A stretch of 64,000 nt of DNA, taken from Cellulomonas sp. 73-145. GTDB lineage: Bacteria > Actinomycetota > Actinomycetes > Actinomycetales > Cellulomonadaceae. The stretch spans positions 248,001 through 312,000 of the forward strand of contig MKTI01000013.1 in NCBI GenBank assembly GCA_001898185.1, given 5' to 3'. Shown here in pieces: positions 53,913-63,628 of this stretch (position 1 is its first letter; each line of letters begins with the position of its first letter). The position numbers and the translations under genes are program-made. The notes beneath the pieces were generated by a model. The model was not told where the DNA came from. It did no database searches and saw nothing but the letters and a program-made list of their open reading frames with translations.

Positions 53913-56903
53913 TCAGAGCACCTTCGCAAGCTCGTGGGCGGCGGCCAGCGTGACCGTGGCGGTGGGCGGCATCGGCAGCAGGCCGCCGACGGCGTCGGCC
54001 GTCTGCGCGCTGACGACCAGGGACAGCGGGCGGCCCTCCGCGGCGGCGGTGCGCAGCTCGAACGCGAGCTCGTCGTGCACCGCCCGGCGCAGCACCGGGT
54101 CGCCGACGGCGTCGAGGTCGTCGATCGCGACGATCGGCGTGCGGGCCGCGAACGCCTGGCGCAGCTCGTCGACCGGGTCGCTCGCTCGCGCCAGCCGGGC
54201 GAACGCGACCGCGCGACGGATGTCCCGGGCCCGCACCGGTGCGACCAGACCGGCCACCTTGAGCGTCCCGGCGTCGGCGTGCGCGCGGCCGGCGATGGTG
54301 AGCAGCAGGGCGGTGCGGCCGCTGCGGTGCGGTCCGGCGACGACGAGCGCACCGCCGGTGGCGAGCCGGACGGAGACGCCGTCGTACAGCGGCCACCCGT
54401 CGGGGCGGTCCAGCCGCAGCCCGGCGGCCGCCACCGCGTCGTCGGCACCTGGCTCCGGCCACTGCGCCAGCGCGAGCTCGGAGGCGAGCCCCTCGCCCTC
54501 GACGTCGAAGCTCGGCAGCACCCGGTCGAGCCAGCGGGGCATGTGCCAGGCCCGGTCGCCGAGCAGCTGGAGCACCGCCGGAACGAGGGTCATGCGGACG
54601 ACGAAGGCGTCCACGAACACCCCCGCCGCCAGGCCCAGCGCGATCGGCTTGATGTTGACGTCGCCCTCGGGGACGAAGGCGGCGAACACCGAGAACATGA
54701 TGGTCGCGGCGGCGGTGACCACCACGGCCGAGGCGGTGAACCCGCTGCGCACCGCGGCGCGCGCGTCCCCGCCGTGCACGTAGTCCTCCCGCATCCGGGA
54801 GACGAGGAACACCTCGTAGTCCATCGCCAGGCCGAACAGCACGCCCATCAGCACGATCGGCATGAAGCTGATCACCGGCATCGTCCGGTCGAGGCCCAGC
54901 AGGCTGGCGCCCCAGCCCTTCTCGAACACCATCGCGACCACGCCGAACGCGGCCACCACGGACAGCAGGTATCCCGCCGTCGCCTTCAGCGGCACCCACA
55001 GCGACCGGAACACCATGGTGAGCAGCACGAACGACAGACCGACCACCAAGAGGCCGAACGGCAGCAGGGCCCGGCCGAGCCGGTCGGAGATGTCGATCTG
55101 CACCGCGGTGACGCCGGTGACAGACAGGTCGACGCCGTACGTCTGCCGGAAGTGGTCGTGCTTGGCGCGGATGGCCGCGACCAGGTCCTTGGTGGCCTGC
55201 GAGTCCGGGCCACCGGTGGGGACCACCTGCACGATGCCCGTGGTGGCGTCCTGGTTGGGGGTGGCGAGCGGGACGGACGCGACGCCGGGCAGCGCCTCGA
55301 TCTCCTTCTTCAGGTTCGCCATCAGGCCCAGCGGGTCGGTGGAGCCGACGATGGTGCCGGTGACGATCAGCGGGCCGTTGTAGCCGGGGCCGAAGTGCTC
55401 CGCCAGCAGGTCGTACGTGATCCGGCCGCGGGAGTCCTTGGGCTGCGTGCCGGCGTCCGGCAGGGCGAGGCGCAGGTCGAGGGCGGGCAGCGCGACGGCG
55501 CCGAGGCCGAGGACCACCAGCACGATGGTGACCACCGGGAAGCGGGTGACGGCCCGCACCCAGCCGAGGAAGAAGCGGTTCTGGTGCACCTGCTCGCCGG
55601 CCAGGTGCGCGGTGGCGACGGGCTGCTCGCCGGCGATCGACTGCTCTGGGGCCGCGGCGTGGGCGGCCCGGCCGGACGCCGCCGCGGGGGCCATCGTGCT
55701 CCGGTGGGCGGCCGCGCCGTCCGTCGTCGTCCCGTCGGTCGTCGTCCCGTCGGTCGTCGTCCCGTCGGTCGTCGTCCCGTCGGTCGTCGTCCCGTCGCTG
55801 GTCGCCCTATCCGCCGCCGCCGCGCTCGTCGTCGCGCCGGCCCTGGCCGCGCGCCGCGCGGCACGCCGCTCCCGTCGGTACCCGGGCCGCACCCGGTCGC
55901 CCGCGAAGCCGAGCAGGGCAGGCGTCAGCGTCAGCGCGATCAGCACCGCGAGCCCGACCGCTACCGCCGCCGCGACCCCCATCACGGTGAGGAACGGAAT
56001 GCCGGCCACGGCCAGCCCCACCAGCGCGATCATCACCGTCAGCCCGGCGAACACGACGGCGGACCCGGCTGTGGCGAGCGCCCGCGCCACCGACTCGCGC
56101 GCCTCGATGCCGGCGCGCAGCTGCGACTGGTGCCGGGACACGATGAACAGCGCGTAGTCGATGCCGACGGCCAGGCCGAGCATCAGCGCCAGCATCGGGG
56201 TGGTCGACGAGATGGTCGCGAACCGCGTCGCGATCGAGATGCCCAGCGTGGAGATGCCGACACCCAGCAGTGCCGTCACCAGCGGCATGCCCGCGGCGAG
56301 GAACGAGCCGAAGGTCACCACCAGCACCCCGAGCGCGACCAGCACGCCGAGCGCCTCGGTGGAGCTGACGGTGGGCAGCCGCACCGAGAAGATGTCGCCG
56401 CCGAGCTCGGCTGTCGAGCCGGCCGGCAGTGCGGCGCGCAGCGCGCTCTCCTCGGCGATCAACGCCGAGCGGGTGGCGTCCGTGATCGTGATGCTCTGGC
56501 CGTCCATCTGCACGGTGACCACCGCGGCGGACCCGTCGTCGGACACGCCGCCGGTCACCTGGGTGCCGAACGGGTCGCTGACGGCGGAGACCTGGCTGAT
56601 GGTCTTGAGCGTGGTCACCGCGTCCTCGACCGGCTTGCGCACGGCGTCGTTCCGCACCGTCGTGCCGGGGGGTGCCACCACCACGAGCCGGGCGGTGGAG
56701 CCGCTGACCTGCGGGAACGTGTGCTTCAGCGCGTCCATCGCGGTGCCCGACTCGGTGCCCGGGATGGAGAAGGTGTTGTCGGTGCCCTTCGACAGCAGCT
56801 TCGCGCCGCCCAGGGCCAGCAGGAGGATCGCGAGCCAGGCCAGGACCACGCGCACGCGGGCGCCGAACGACCAGCGGCCGAGCCGGTAGAGCAACGAGGA
56901 CAC
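53913..56903 (-). CDS. MMPL/RND transporter with C-terminal ABC-like domain
   Basis: A 996-residue fusion. Residues 1-800 are a complete MMPL transporter with twelve helices; each half has the expected Asp/Tyr helix (GLAVGIDYALFIVSRHQSQL and GLAMDYEVFLVSRMREDYV). A Ser/Thr/Asp-rich linker includes five TTDG-type repeats. Residues 827-996 form an ABC-type nucleotide-binding fold: GPHRSGRT at 857-864 in place of a Walker A (lysine replaced by Arg) and IVAIDDLD near 924-930 as Walker B; no LSGGQ signature is seen. It would export a lipid or drug. GTG at 56903 has AGGAG upstream. It faces a TetR gene across a palindrome. Confidence 0.88.
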   Translation of the reverse strand: MSSLLYRLGRWSFGARVRVVLAWLAILLLALGGAKLLSKGTDNTFSIPGTESGTAMDALKHTFPQVSGSTARLVVVAPPGTTVRNDAVRKPVEDAVTTLKTISQVSAVSDPFGTQVTGGVSDDGSAAVVTVQMDGQSITITDATRSALIAEESALRAALPAGSTAELGGDIFSVRLPTVSSTEALGVLVALGVLVVTFGSFLAAGMPLVTALLGVGISTLGISIATRFATISSTTPMLALMLGLAVGIDYALFIVSRHQSQLRAGIEARESVARALATAGSAVVFAGLTVMIALVGLAVAGIPFLTVMGVAAAVAVGLAVLIALTLTPALLGFAGDRVRPGYRRERRAARRAARAGATTSAAAADRATSDGTTTDGTTTDGTTTDGTTTDGTTTDGAAAHRSTMAPAAASGRAAHAAAPEQSIAGEQPVATAHLAGEQVHQNRFFLGWVRAVTRFPVVTIVLVVLGLGAVALPALDLRLALPDAGTQPKDSRGRITYDLLAEHFGPGYNGPLIVTGTIVGSTDPLGLMANLKKEIEALPGVASVPLATPNQDATTGIVQVVPTGGPDSQATKDLVAAIRAKHDHFRQTYGVDLSVTGVTAVQIDISDRLGRALLPFGLLVVGLSFVLLTMVFRSLWVPLKATAGYLLSVVAAFGVVAMVFEKGWGASLLGLDRTMPVISFMPIVLMGVLFGLAMDYEVFLVSRMREDYVHGGDARAAVRSGFTASAVVVTAAATIMFSVFAAFVPEGDVNIKPIALGLAAGVFVDAFVVRMTLVPAVLQLLGDRAWHMPRWLDRVLPSFDVEGEGLASELALAQWPEPGADDAVAAAGLRLDRPDGWPLYDGVSVRLATGGALVVAGPHRSGRTALLLTIAGRAHADAGTLKVAGLVAPVRARDIRRAVAFARLARASDPVDELRQAFAARTPIVAIDDLDAVGDPVLRRAVHDELAFELRTAAAEGRPLSLVVSAQTADAVGGLLPMPPTATVTLAAAHELAKVL
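55723..55797. repeat. Five tandem 15-bp repeats within the MMPL gene
   Basis: Five copies of GTCGTCGTCCCGTCG (plus strand) encode the (DGTTT)n linker on the minus strand. The 15-base period keeps the frame, so copy number can change the linker length without breaking the protein. Confidence 0.9.
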
Positions 56904-56936
56904 GACGGCTCCTGGGTGGCGGGTGAGCAAGGATCG

Positions 56937-56967
56937 ATACGCCGATGTATCCGATACATCAACGTAT
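56937..56967. promoter_or_regulatory. 31-bp palindromic operator between tetR and MMPL genes
   Basis: GATGTAT and ATACATC form a perfect inner inverted repeat around CCG (56944-56960). ATACG (56937-56941) and CGTAT (56963-56967) form a perfect outer pair, with two unpaired bases on each side. It lies between two divergent start codons 100 bases apart and is AT-rich for this genome, as expected for a TetR site controlling both genes. Confidence 0.82.
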
Positions 56968-57003
56968 TCGATAGACTGGCTACACGCCAAACGCCCGCTG
57001 GAG

Positions 57004-57744
57004 GTGACCCTCATCTCGACCCCCGCCGACGTCCTGCTGACCCCCCGCCGGCAGCGCACGCGCGACCGGCTGCTCGACGCTGCCTACGAGGTGTTCGCCG
57101 AGCAGGGTGTGCACGCCAGCACCGTCGAGGAGGTCTGCGAGCGCGCAGGGTTCACGCGCGGCGCGTTCTACTCCAACTTCACGACGAAGGAGGAGCTGTT
57201 CGCCGCCCTGATGGAGCGCCAGCACAGCCTGCAGCTCGCCGCACTCGCCCTGAAGGTCGACCGGCTCCGGCCACGGCTCGAGGCGGTGACGGGCCCGATC
57301 GACGAGGCCGGTCTGGGCGACCTGATGCTGGACTTCTTCACCGGTCCGCTGGACGACCGGACCTGGTGCCTGATCGACCACGAGTTCCGGCTGATGTCGC
57401 TGCGCGACCCTGAGGTCGCCGGGGCGTTCGCCGCGCACGAGGAGGCGTTCGAGACCTCGCTGCTCGCGATCGTCGGGCGCGCGCTCGACCTGGCCGGTCG
57501 GCGGTTCGTCCTGCCCGACGGCGTGGCCGTCCGGCTGCTGGGCGACCTCTACCAGGACATGCTGCAGCGAGCGATCCGCGCGGGCCGTTCCCTGCACGAG
57601 GCGCCGGAGGCGCGCGACACGATGGTGCGGCTGGTGCTCGTGCTGACGCGGCCGGTGGCCGCTCCCGACGGCGGCCCCGCCCGCCGGACCGACCTGCACC
57701 CGGCTGCGACGGACGTCCCCGTGCGCGCCGACGCGACGTGCTGA
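57004..57744 (+). CDS. TetR family repressor of the MMPL/YhgE export operon
   Basis: A 246-residue regulator. The HTH is RLLDAAYEVFAEQGVHAST then GFTRGAFYSNFTTKEELFAALMERQ, the AcrR-like form. The C-terminal helical domain would bind an export substrate. The start is uncertain: GTG at 57004 overlaps its own GGAGG, and an upstream in-frame ATG (56923) would place the operator inside the gene. It is divergent from the MMPL gene and next to the 31-bp palindrome. Its stop overlaps the start of the rhomboid-like gene. Confidence 0.88.
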   Translation: MTLISTPADVLLTPRRQRTRDRLLDAAYEVFAEQGVHASTVEEVCERAGFTRGAFYSNFTTKEELFAALMERQHSLQLAALALKVDRLRPRLEAVTGPIDEAGLGDLMLDFFTGPLDDRTWCLIDHEFRLMSLRDPEVAGAFAAHEEAFETSLLAIVGRALDLAGRRFVLPDGVAVRLLGDLYQDMLQRAIRAGRSLHEAPEARDTMVRLVLVLTRPVAAPDGGPARRTDLHPAATDVPVRADATC

Positions 57745-58493
57745 CCTCCCTGCGAGCTCGGCTGGCCGCCCGGCCGCCGACCTTCGCCACCGTGCTCCGC
57801 GGTCTGCTCCGCGCACCCGGGACCCTGCTCTGGCTCACGGCCCTGGTGGTCACCGGCATGCTCGGCGAGGAGCTGAGCGACCAGCAGCTCGGCGACCGGC
57901 TGCTGGCCGCCTCGACCAACCTGACCAACCTGTCGCACGAGCCCGTGCGCGTGCTGGTCGACTCCGCGCTGTGGGACGGCCACGCGGTGTGGTGGCTGCT
58001 CCTGGTGCTGGGGAGCGTCAGCTGGACGGTCGAGCGGTGGCTGGGCACCGTTCGCTGGTTCGCCGTGCTGTTCGGCGCCCACGTGGTCGGCACGCTGATC
58101 AGCCAGGGCGCGGTGGCGATGCAGGTGGCGCACGGGCTGGCGCCGGCCAGCGCCGAGGTGGTGCTCGACTACGGCGTCAGCTATGCGATGGCCGGGGCGC
58201 TCGGGATCCTGGCGCACCGGTTCCCGCCTCGCTGGCAGGCCCTCTACGTCACCGTGGCGCTGGCCGACTTCACGTTCCCGTTCTGGGCGCCGGGGCACCC
58301 GCCCGTCACGTTCACCGACCTCGGTCACCTGGTGGCGCTGCTGACCGGGCTGGCCGCCTACCGGCTCGCCCCCGCGGCGGTGGACCCGACGGCCGAGGCG
58401 GAGCCGCCGCTCGACGAGCTGGTGGCCGACTCGCTGGTCGACGAGCGGCTGGTGCTCGAGGACGCCGTCCCGGCTGGCAGCCCGACCGACTGA
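57738..58493 (+). CDS. Rhomboid-like membrane protein
   Basis: A 251-residue membrane protein with about six helices. VLDYGVSYAMAGALG (helix 4-like, Gly-x-Ser) and FTDLGHLVALLTGLAAY (helix 6-like His) occupy the positions of the rhomboid Ser-His dyad. The canonical GxSG reads GVSY, so peptidase activity is uncertain. The acidic tail is cytoplasmic. GTG at 57738 overlaps the TetR stop by seven bases (GTGCTGA). Confidence 0.7.
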   Translation: MLTSLRARLAARPPTFATVLRGLLRAPGTLLWLTALVVTGMLGEELSDQQLGDRLLAASTNLTNLSHEPVRVLVDSALWDGHAVWWLLLVLGSVSWTVERWLGTVRWFAVLFGAHVVGTLISQGAVAMQVAHGLAPASAEVVLDYGVSYAMAGALGILAHRFPPRWQALYVTVALADFTFPFWAPGHPPVTFTDLGHLVALLTGLAAYRLAPAAVDPTAEAEPPLDELVADSLVDERLVLEDAVPAGSPTD

Positions 58494-58501
58494 CCGCCCC
58501 G

Positions 58502-59344
58502 TCAGCCCACGTGGTCCCGCCACGAGTGCGCGGGGACGTAGCCGAGCAGGTCACGGGCTGCGTCGATCGCCAGGAGCGTCTCGAACCCCTCCAGCGGACG
58601 GGTCAGCGGCACCTCGGGGAACACGGCCGCCATCAGCTCCGCCGAGGGCGTGTTCATGATGGTGTCCGCCGCCGCGATGATCACGTTCTGCGAGCCGGTG
58701 GTCGGCCGCTCGATCCCCAGCCGGCAGGCCGCGGAGACGTCCCGCACGTCCACGTAGTCCCACAGGTTCCAGCGGCGGGAGCCGAGGTCGCTCCAGTACC
58801 CCGGCACCCGCGCGTAGTCCTCCGGACGGTGGATGTTGGACAGCCGCAGCCCGACGAACGGGATGCCGGACCACGCCGACACGTGCTCGGCGGTCTGCTC
58901 ACCGAGCACCTTCGACAGCGCATACGTGCTGGTCGGCACCGGGAAGTGCGCCTCGTCGACCGGTGCGTACCGCGGCGGGACGTCGAACGGCAGGCCGAGC
59001 GTCGTCTCGCTCGAGGCCCACACCACCTTGCTCAGCTCGAGGCGGGCCGCCGCGAGGAACACGTTGGAGTTGGCCGCCGTGTTCCGGTTGAGCGTCTCCG
59101 GCCCGGTGGCACGGCCCGGGGCCGGGATGTTGCCGAGGTGGACGACGGCGTCCGAACCGGCGAGCACCTCGAGCGCCTGGCCGTAGTCGGTCAGGTCGGC
59201 GACCACCAGGTCGGTGCCCAGCTCCTCGTTCTCCCCCGCCACCCCCGCCAGGTCGGTGGCCACCACCTCGTAGCCGTGCTCCAGCAGGTCCGCCACGACC
59301 GCGCGACCCGCCTTGCCCCATGCGCCTGTCACCGTGATCCTCAC
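58502..59344 (-). CDS. NAD(P)-dependent epimerase/dehydratase (extended SDR)
   Basis: A 280-residue Rossmann protein. The dinucleotide loop reads VTGAWGKAGRAV (G-x-x-G-x-x-G form), the substrate region VVHLGNIPAPG, and the YxxxK catalytic pair is in TSTYALSKVLGE with Ser in VWASSETTLG. Substrate unknown; sugar-nucleotide epimerase or lactone/keto reductase are possible. GTG at 59344 follows TTGGAT by seven bases. Confidence 0.85.
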   Translation of the reverse strand: MRITVTGAWGKAGRAVVADLLEHGYEVVATDLAGVAGENEELGTDLVVADLTDYGQALEVLAGSDAVVHLGNIPAPGRATGPETLNRNTAANSNVFLAAARLELSKVVWASSETTLGLPFDVPPRYAPVDEAHFPVPTSTYALSKVLGEQTAEHVSAWSGIPFVGLRLSNIHRPEDYARVPGYWSDLGSRRWNLWDYVDVRDVSAACRLGIERPTTGSQNVIIAAADTIMNTPSAELMAAVFPEVPLTRPLEGFETLLAIDAARDLLGYVPAHSWRDHVG

Positions 59345-59583
59345 GGCAGCGATCCAAGCACCGCCCACCGACGTCCGCCCGGGCAGCCGGCTGGACCGCG
59401 ACCCGTCCCCAGCCCCGGCCGGCGTGGGGCTGAGACGTACCTCACACCGTGCGACGGCACCGTGCGGCAGATCCGCCCCTGACGTGGACTAGCGTCGCCC
59501 AGCCAGCACCACCCGCGGGCCGCGCCCGCGGCAGAACGACCCGCGCCGGCCCACCGGCGCCTCTCGAGTCCGAAGGACCTCTC

Positions 59584-60732
59584 GTGACCCAGCTGCAGTC
59601 CCACCCGTCCGCCCTGGTCAGCACCCTGCTGGACGGCGTGGACCCCGGACCCCTGTTCACCCCGGTCGAGCCGGTCCCCGGGCTGACGCTGCGCAACCGC
59701 TTCGTCATGGCGCCGATGACCCGGGCGTTCTCCCCCGAGGGCGTGCCCGGCGCCGACGTCGCCGCGTACTACGCCCGCCGCGCGGCGTCGCTCGGCCTGA
59801 TCGTCACCGAGGGCACCTACGTCGACGAGCCGTCGGCCGGCAGCTCGTCCCGCGTGCCGCACCTGTACGGCGAGCGTGCGCTGGCCGGGTGGCGTGCCGT
59901 CGTCGACGGCGTGCACGCGCAGGGCGCGCGCATCTTCCCCCAGCTGTGGCACCTCGGCGCGACGCGTCGGGCCGGCTCCGACCCGGTGCCGTCGGCCCCG
60001 GTGGTGAGCGCGTCGGGCATCGACGCCGCCGGACGCACCGTGGGTGAACCGGCCAGCGCCGCCACCATCGCCGCCGTCGTCGACGCGTTCGCCCGCGCGG
60101 CGGCGGACGCCAAGGCTGTCGGGTTCGACGGCGTCGAGGTGCACGGCGCCCACGGCTACCTGCTGGACCAGTTCCTGTGGGAGCGGACCAACCAGCGCAC
60201 CGACGCCTACGGCGGCTCGGCCGCCAACCGGGTCCGTCTCGCCGCCGAGGTGGTGGCGGCCATCCGCGACGCCGTCGGCCCCGGGTACCCGATCAGCTTC
60301 CGCTTCTCGCAGTGGAAGGGCGGGCACTACGACGCGAGCATCGCGACGACGCCCGACGAGCTGGCACAGGTGCTGGTCCCGCTGACGGAGGCCGGCGCCG
60401 ACCTGTTCCACGTCTCCACCCGCCGCTACTGGCTGCCGGCCTTCGAGGGGTCGGACCGCACCCTCGCCGGCTGGACCAAGGAGCTGACCGGCCGACCGGT
60501 GATCGCCCTTGGCTCGGTGGGCGTCTCCGCGCCGTTCATGGGAGCGGAGACCGAGGGCCAGGAGACCCTCAGCCTGGCGCCGCTGGTCGAGGAGCTGGAG
60601 CGGGGTGAGCTCGACCTGGTCGGCCTGGGCCGCGCGGTGCTGGCCGACGCGCACTGGGTGAAGAAGGTCGGTGCCGGCCGGGCCGCCGACATCCGCCCGT
60701 ACGAGAAGGGCCTGGAGGGCGTGCTCGACTGA
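59584..60732 (+). CDS. Old yellow enzyme family NADH:flavin oxidoreductase
   Basis: A 382-residue FMN TIM-barrel ene-reductase. NRFVMAPMTRAFSPEGVPG is the OYE start; PQLWHLGATRR and GVEVHGAHGYLLDQFLWERTNQRTDAYGGS hold the FMN and substrate residues (His...His/Asn pair in HGAHGYLLDQF). It reduces activated C=C bonds with NAD(P)H. GTG at 59584 has AAGGA upstream; TAGCGT at 59490-59495 is a likely -10 box with an 80-base leader. Confidence 0.9.
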   Translation: MTQLQSHPSALVSTLLDGVDPGPLFTPVEPVPGLTLRNRFVMAPMTRAFSPEGVPGADVAAYYARRAASLGLIVTEGTYVDEPSAGSSSRVPHLYGERALAGWRAVVDGVHAQGARIFPQLWHLGATRRAGSDPVPSAPVVSASGIDAAGRTVGEPASAATIAAVVDAFARAAADAKAVGFDGVEVHGAHGYLLDQFLWERTNQRTDAYGGSAANRVRLAAEVVAAIRDAVGPGYPISFRFSQWKGGHYDASIATTPDELAQVLVPLTEAGADLFHVSTRRYWLPAFEGSDRTLAGWTKELTGRPVIALGSVGVSAPFMGAETEGQETLSLAPLVEELERGELDLVGLGRAVLADAHWVKKVGAGRAADIRPYEKGLEGVLD

Positions 60733-60844
60733 CGTCGACGCCCGGCTCACAGCGGGGCTTCCTGGTCAGCCGGGGCCGCGCCCGGCATGCTCGGCAGCAC
60801 GGCGCCCCTCCGCATCCGGCGGCCGGCGCCGTCAGGAGGATGAC

Positions 60845-61530
<686 letters not shown>

Positions 61531-61534
<4 letters not shown>

Positions 61535-62625
61535 GGCGCCTGTCCACCCGGCTGCTGCTGAGCCACACCCTCGTCGCGATCACCGGAGCGGTGACGGCGT
61601 ACCTGGTGACCCGCGTGCTGACGCCGCACCTGTACGACGCCCGCGTCGGCATGATGGCCGGCCGCATGCCGCTGTGGGACTCGCACATGTCCCGGGACTT
61701 CGCGGTCGGCGCGTCGAACCGCGGCCTGGCCATCGGCGTCGTCGTGGCGCTCGCGGTGGCGATCGCCGCGGGTGCGTGGTCGTCGTGGCGGCTGCTGCGC
61801 CCGCTGGACGACCTGTCCGCGGCGGCGCACCGCATCGCCGCCGGCCGGTACGACGAGCCGGTGCCCCCGCCGCGCGAGGCCGAGCTGGCCCGGGTGGCCA
61901 ACGACGTCAACGCCCTGGCGGCACGGCTGGCCGAGACGGAGGCCCGCCGGATGCGCCTGCTGGGCGAGGTCGCCCACGAGATGCGCACGCCGCTGACGGT
62001 GCTCGACGGATACGTCGAGGGGCTGCAGGACGGGGTGTTCACCCCCGAGCCGGAGCTGTTCGCCGAGCTGTCCGGAGAGCTGCGCCGGCTGCGGCGCCTC
62101 TCTGAGGACCTCGGGGCGCTGTCCCGGGCCGAGGAGGGCCGCCTCGGCCTGCGCGTCACCCGCGTCGACGTGGCGGCGGTCGCCGTCGGAGCCGCCGAGC
62201 GGCTGCGCCCCCAGCTGCACGACGCCGGCCTGGACCTGAAGACCGAGTCGGCCGGCTGGGCGCTGCTGGTGGACGGTGACGGCGACCGGATCGCCCAGGT
62301 GGTGACCAACCTCGTCGGCAACGCACTGGCCGCCACCCCGCCCGGTGGGCAGGTACGGGTGCTCGCACGACCGGAGGGCCACGAGGCGGTGATCGAGGTG
62401 AGCGACACCGGCGTCGGGCTGGCCGAGGGCGACCTCGAGCGGGTGTTCGAGCGGTTCTACCGAGCACCGGGGCCGGTGGGCCCCACGGTCGCGCGGGCCG
62501 GCACCGGCATCGGGCTGACCATCGCCCGCGGCATCGCGCACGCGCACGGTGGATCCCTGGTCGCGTCCTCACCCGGACCCGGCCAGGGATCCACCTTCAC
62601 GCTGCGGCTGCCGCTGGCGCGCTGA
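61531..62625 (+). CDS. Sensor histidine kinase with Met/His-rich sensor loop
   Basis: A 364-residue kinase. The first helix spans residues about 8-28. The outside loop of some 45 residues (PHLYDARVGMMAGRMPLWDS, then HMSRDFAVGASNRG) has four Met and two His. Then come the second helix, HAMP (RLLRPLDDLSAAAHRIAAG), H box EVAHEMRTPLTVLDGYVEGL, N box NLVGNALAATP, and G boxes SDTGVGLAEGD and GTGIGLTIARG. Methionine-rich loops occur in copper/silver sensors; this is a hint, not proof. Confidence 0.92.
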
Positions 62626-62650
62626 CGGCTCGCGCCGACGGTCGGACGGT

Positions 62651-63154
62651 TCAGCTGGACGGTGACGCCGACGGGCTAGGAACGGGCCCCGGGCCGTACC
62701 CGCGGTGCATGCCGGGACCGAAGCCGGGACCGACGCGAGGCCCGACGCCCGGCCCGACGCCCGGCCCGGTGCCCCGCCAACCACCGCCCTGCCCGTTGCG
62801 CTGACCGGGCTGCATCCCCTGGTACGGCTGGTCGCCCCGGTCCCAGCCACGGTGCATGCCGGGCATCCCGTCCCACGGGCGCAGCACGCCCCGGTCGCTC
62901 ACCGCGCTGACGGTCGCCCAGGCCACGGACGCGCCGACCGAGCCGATCAGCAGGACGACGGCGACGACCAGGGCCACGATCAGTGGACCGCGCCGGCGTG
63001 CCGGCGGGAAAGCGGGGCCGGTTCCGGCCGCGCCCGGGGCCGGAGCGGAACCCGCCGCCGCGGGCGCGGCAGCGGTCGGCGCGGCCACTGCCGGCCGGGG
63101 CGTGCCTGGCTCCGGCGTGGTCGGCACCGGCTCGGTGGGAGGCACGGTGCTCAT
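62651..63154 (-). CDS. Membrane protein with Met/Gly-rich outside tail
   Basis: A 167-residue protein. An Ala/Pro-rich cytoplasmic half is followed by one helix (PLIVALVVAVVLLIGSVGASVAW). The outside tail (residues 85-167) is Gly/Met/Pro/His-rich with GMPGMHRGWDRGDQPYQGMQ and VGPG repeats. There are no cysteines. It overlaps the SHOCT gene by four bases (ATGA). It is convergent with the kinase gene, whose sensor loop is also Met-rich. Confidence 0.75.
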   Translation of the reverse strand: MSTVPPTEPVPTTPEPGTPRPAVAAPTAAAPAAAGSAPAPGAAGTGPAFPPARRRGPLIVALVVAVVLLIGSVGASVAWATVSAVSDRGVLRPWDGMPGMHRGWDRGDQPYQGMQPGQRNGQGGGWRGTGPGVGPGVGPRVGPGFGPGMHRGYGPGPVPSPSASPSS

Positions 63155-63465
63155 GGCTGGCCGCCCCGCGACTCGAGCAGCGCCGCGCGCAGCTGCCGGT
63201 ACGTGTCCACGTCGATCTCACCGGTGGCCAGGCGCCGGTCGAGCACCTCGAACGGCGACTCCGGCCCCTGCGCTCCCGGCGCCCGCCCGTACGGCGCGCC
63301 GCCCCACGGACCGGGCCCCCAGGGACGGTGCACGGGTGGCGCGCCGCGGCGGCCGGACGTCGCCAGCTGCACCACCAACCAGATGATCGCCGCGATCAGC
63401 AGCAGCCAGAACAGGCCCATCGCCACCCACAGCCCGGCGTGCATGCCGCCTCCGTACCACATCAT
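63151..63465 (-). CDS. SHOCT domain membrane protein
   Basis: A 104-residue protein. MMWYGGGMHAG lies outside, then one helix (LWVAMGLFWLLLIAAIIWLVVQLA), a Pro/Gly-rich linker, and the C-terminal SHOCT domain FEVLDRRLATGEIDVDTYRQLRAAL. SHOCT-membrane proteins often sit beside stress or metal-handling genes. It is translationally coupled with the next gene (ATGA). Confidence 0.85.
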   Translation of the reverse strand: MMWYGGGMHAGLWVAMGLFWLLLIAAIIWLVVQLATSGRRGAPPVHRPWGPGPWGGAPYGRAPGAQGPESPFEVLDRRLATGEIDVDTYRQLRAALLESRGGQP

Positions 63466-63628
63466 CTTCGGTCTCCGTCGTGCTCGCGGACGGCGCTCGT
63501 CGGCTGTCCTCCACGTCCAGCGTCCGCCCCGTGCGCGAAGGCCGCCCGCTCGCGATTGCGAAGATTCGATGAAGACGCCGGTCAGACGAGTGTCGCCCCC
63601 GACCCGGCGCAGTGCCAGGCTGGTGCCG

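Noticed and set aside
53712..57413. A 1233-codon plus-strand frame opposite the MMPL gene
   Set aside because: His/Arg/Gly-rich shadow of a membrane protein gene; it also crosses the palindromic operator.
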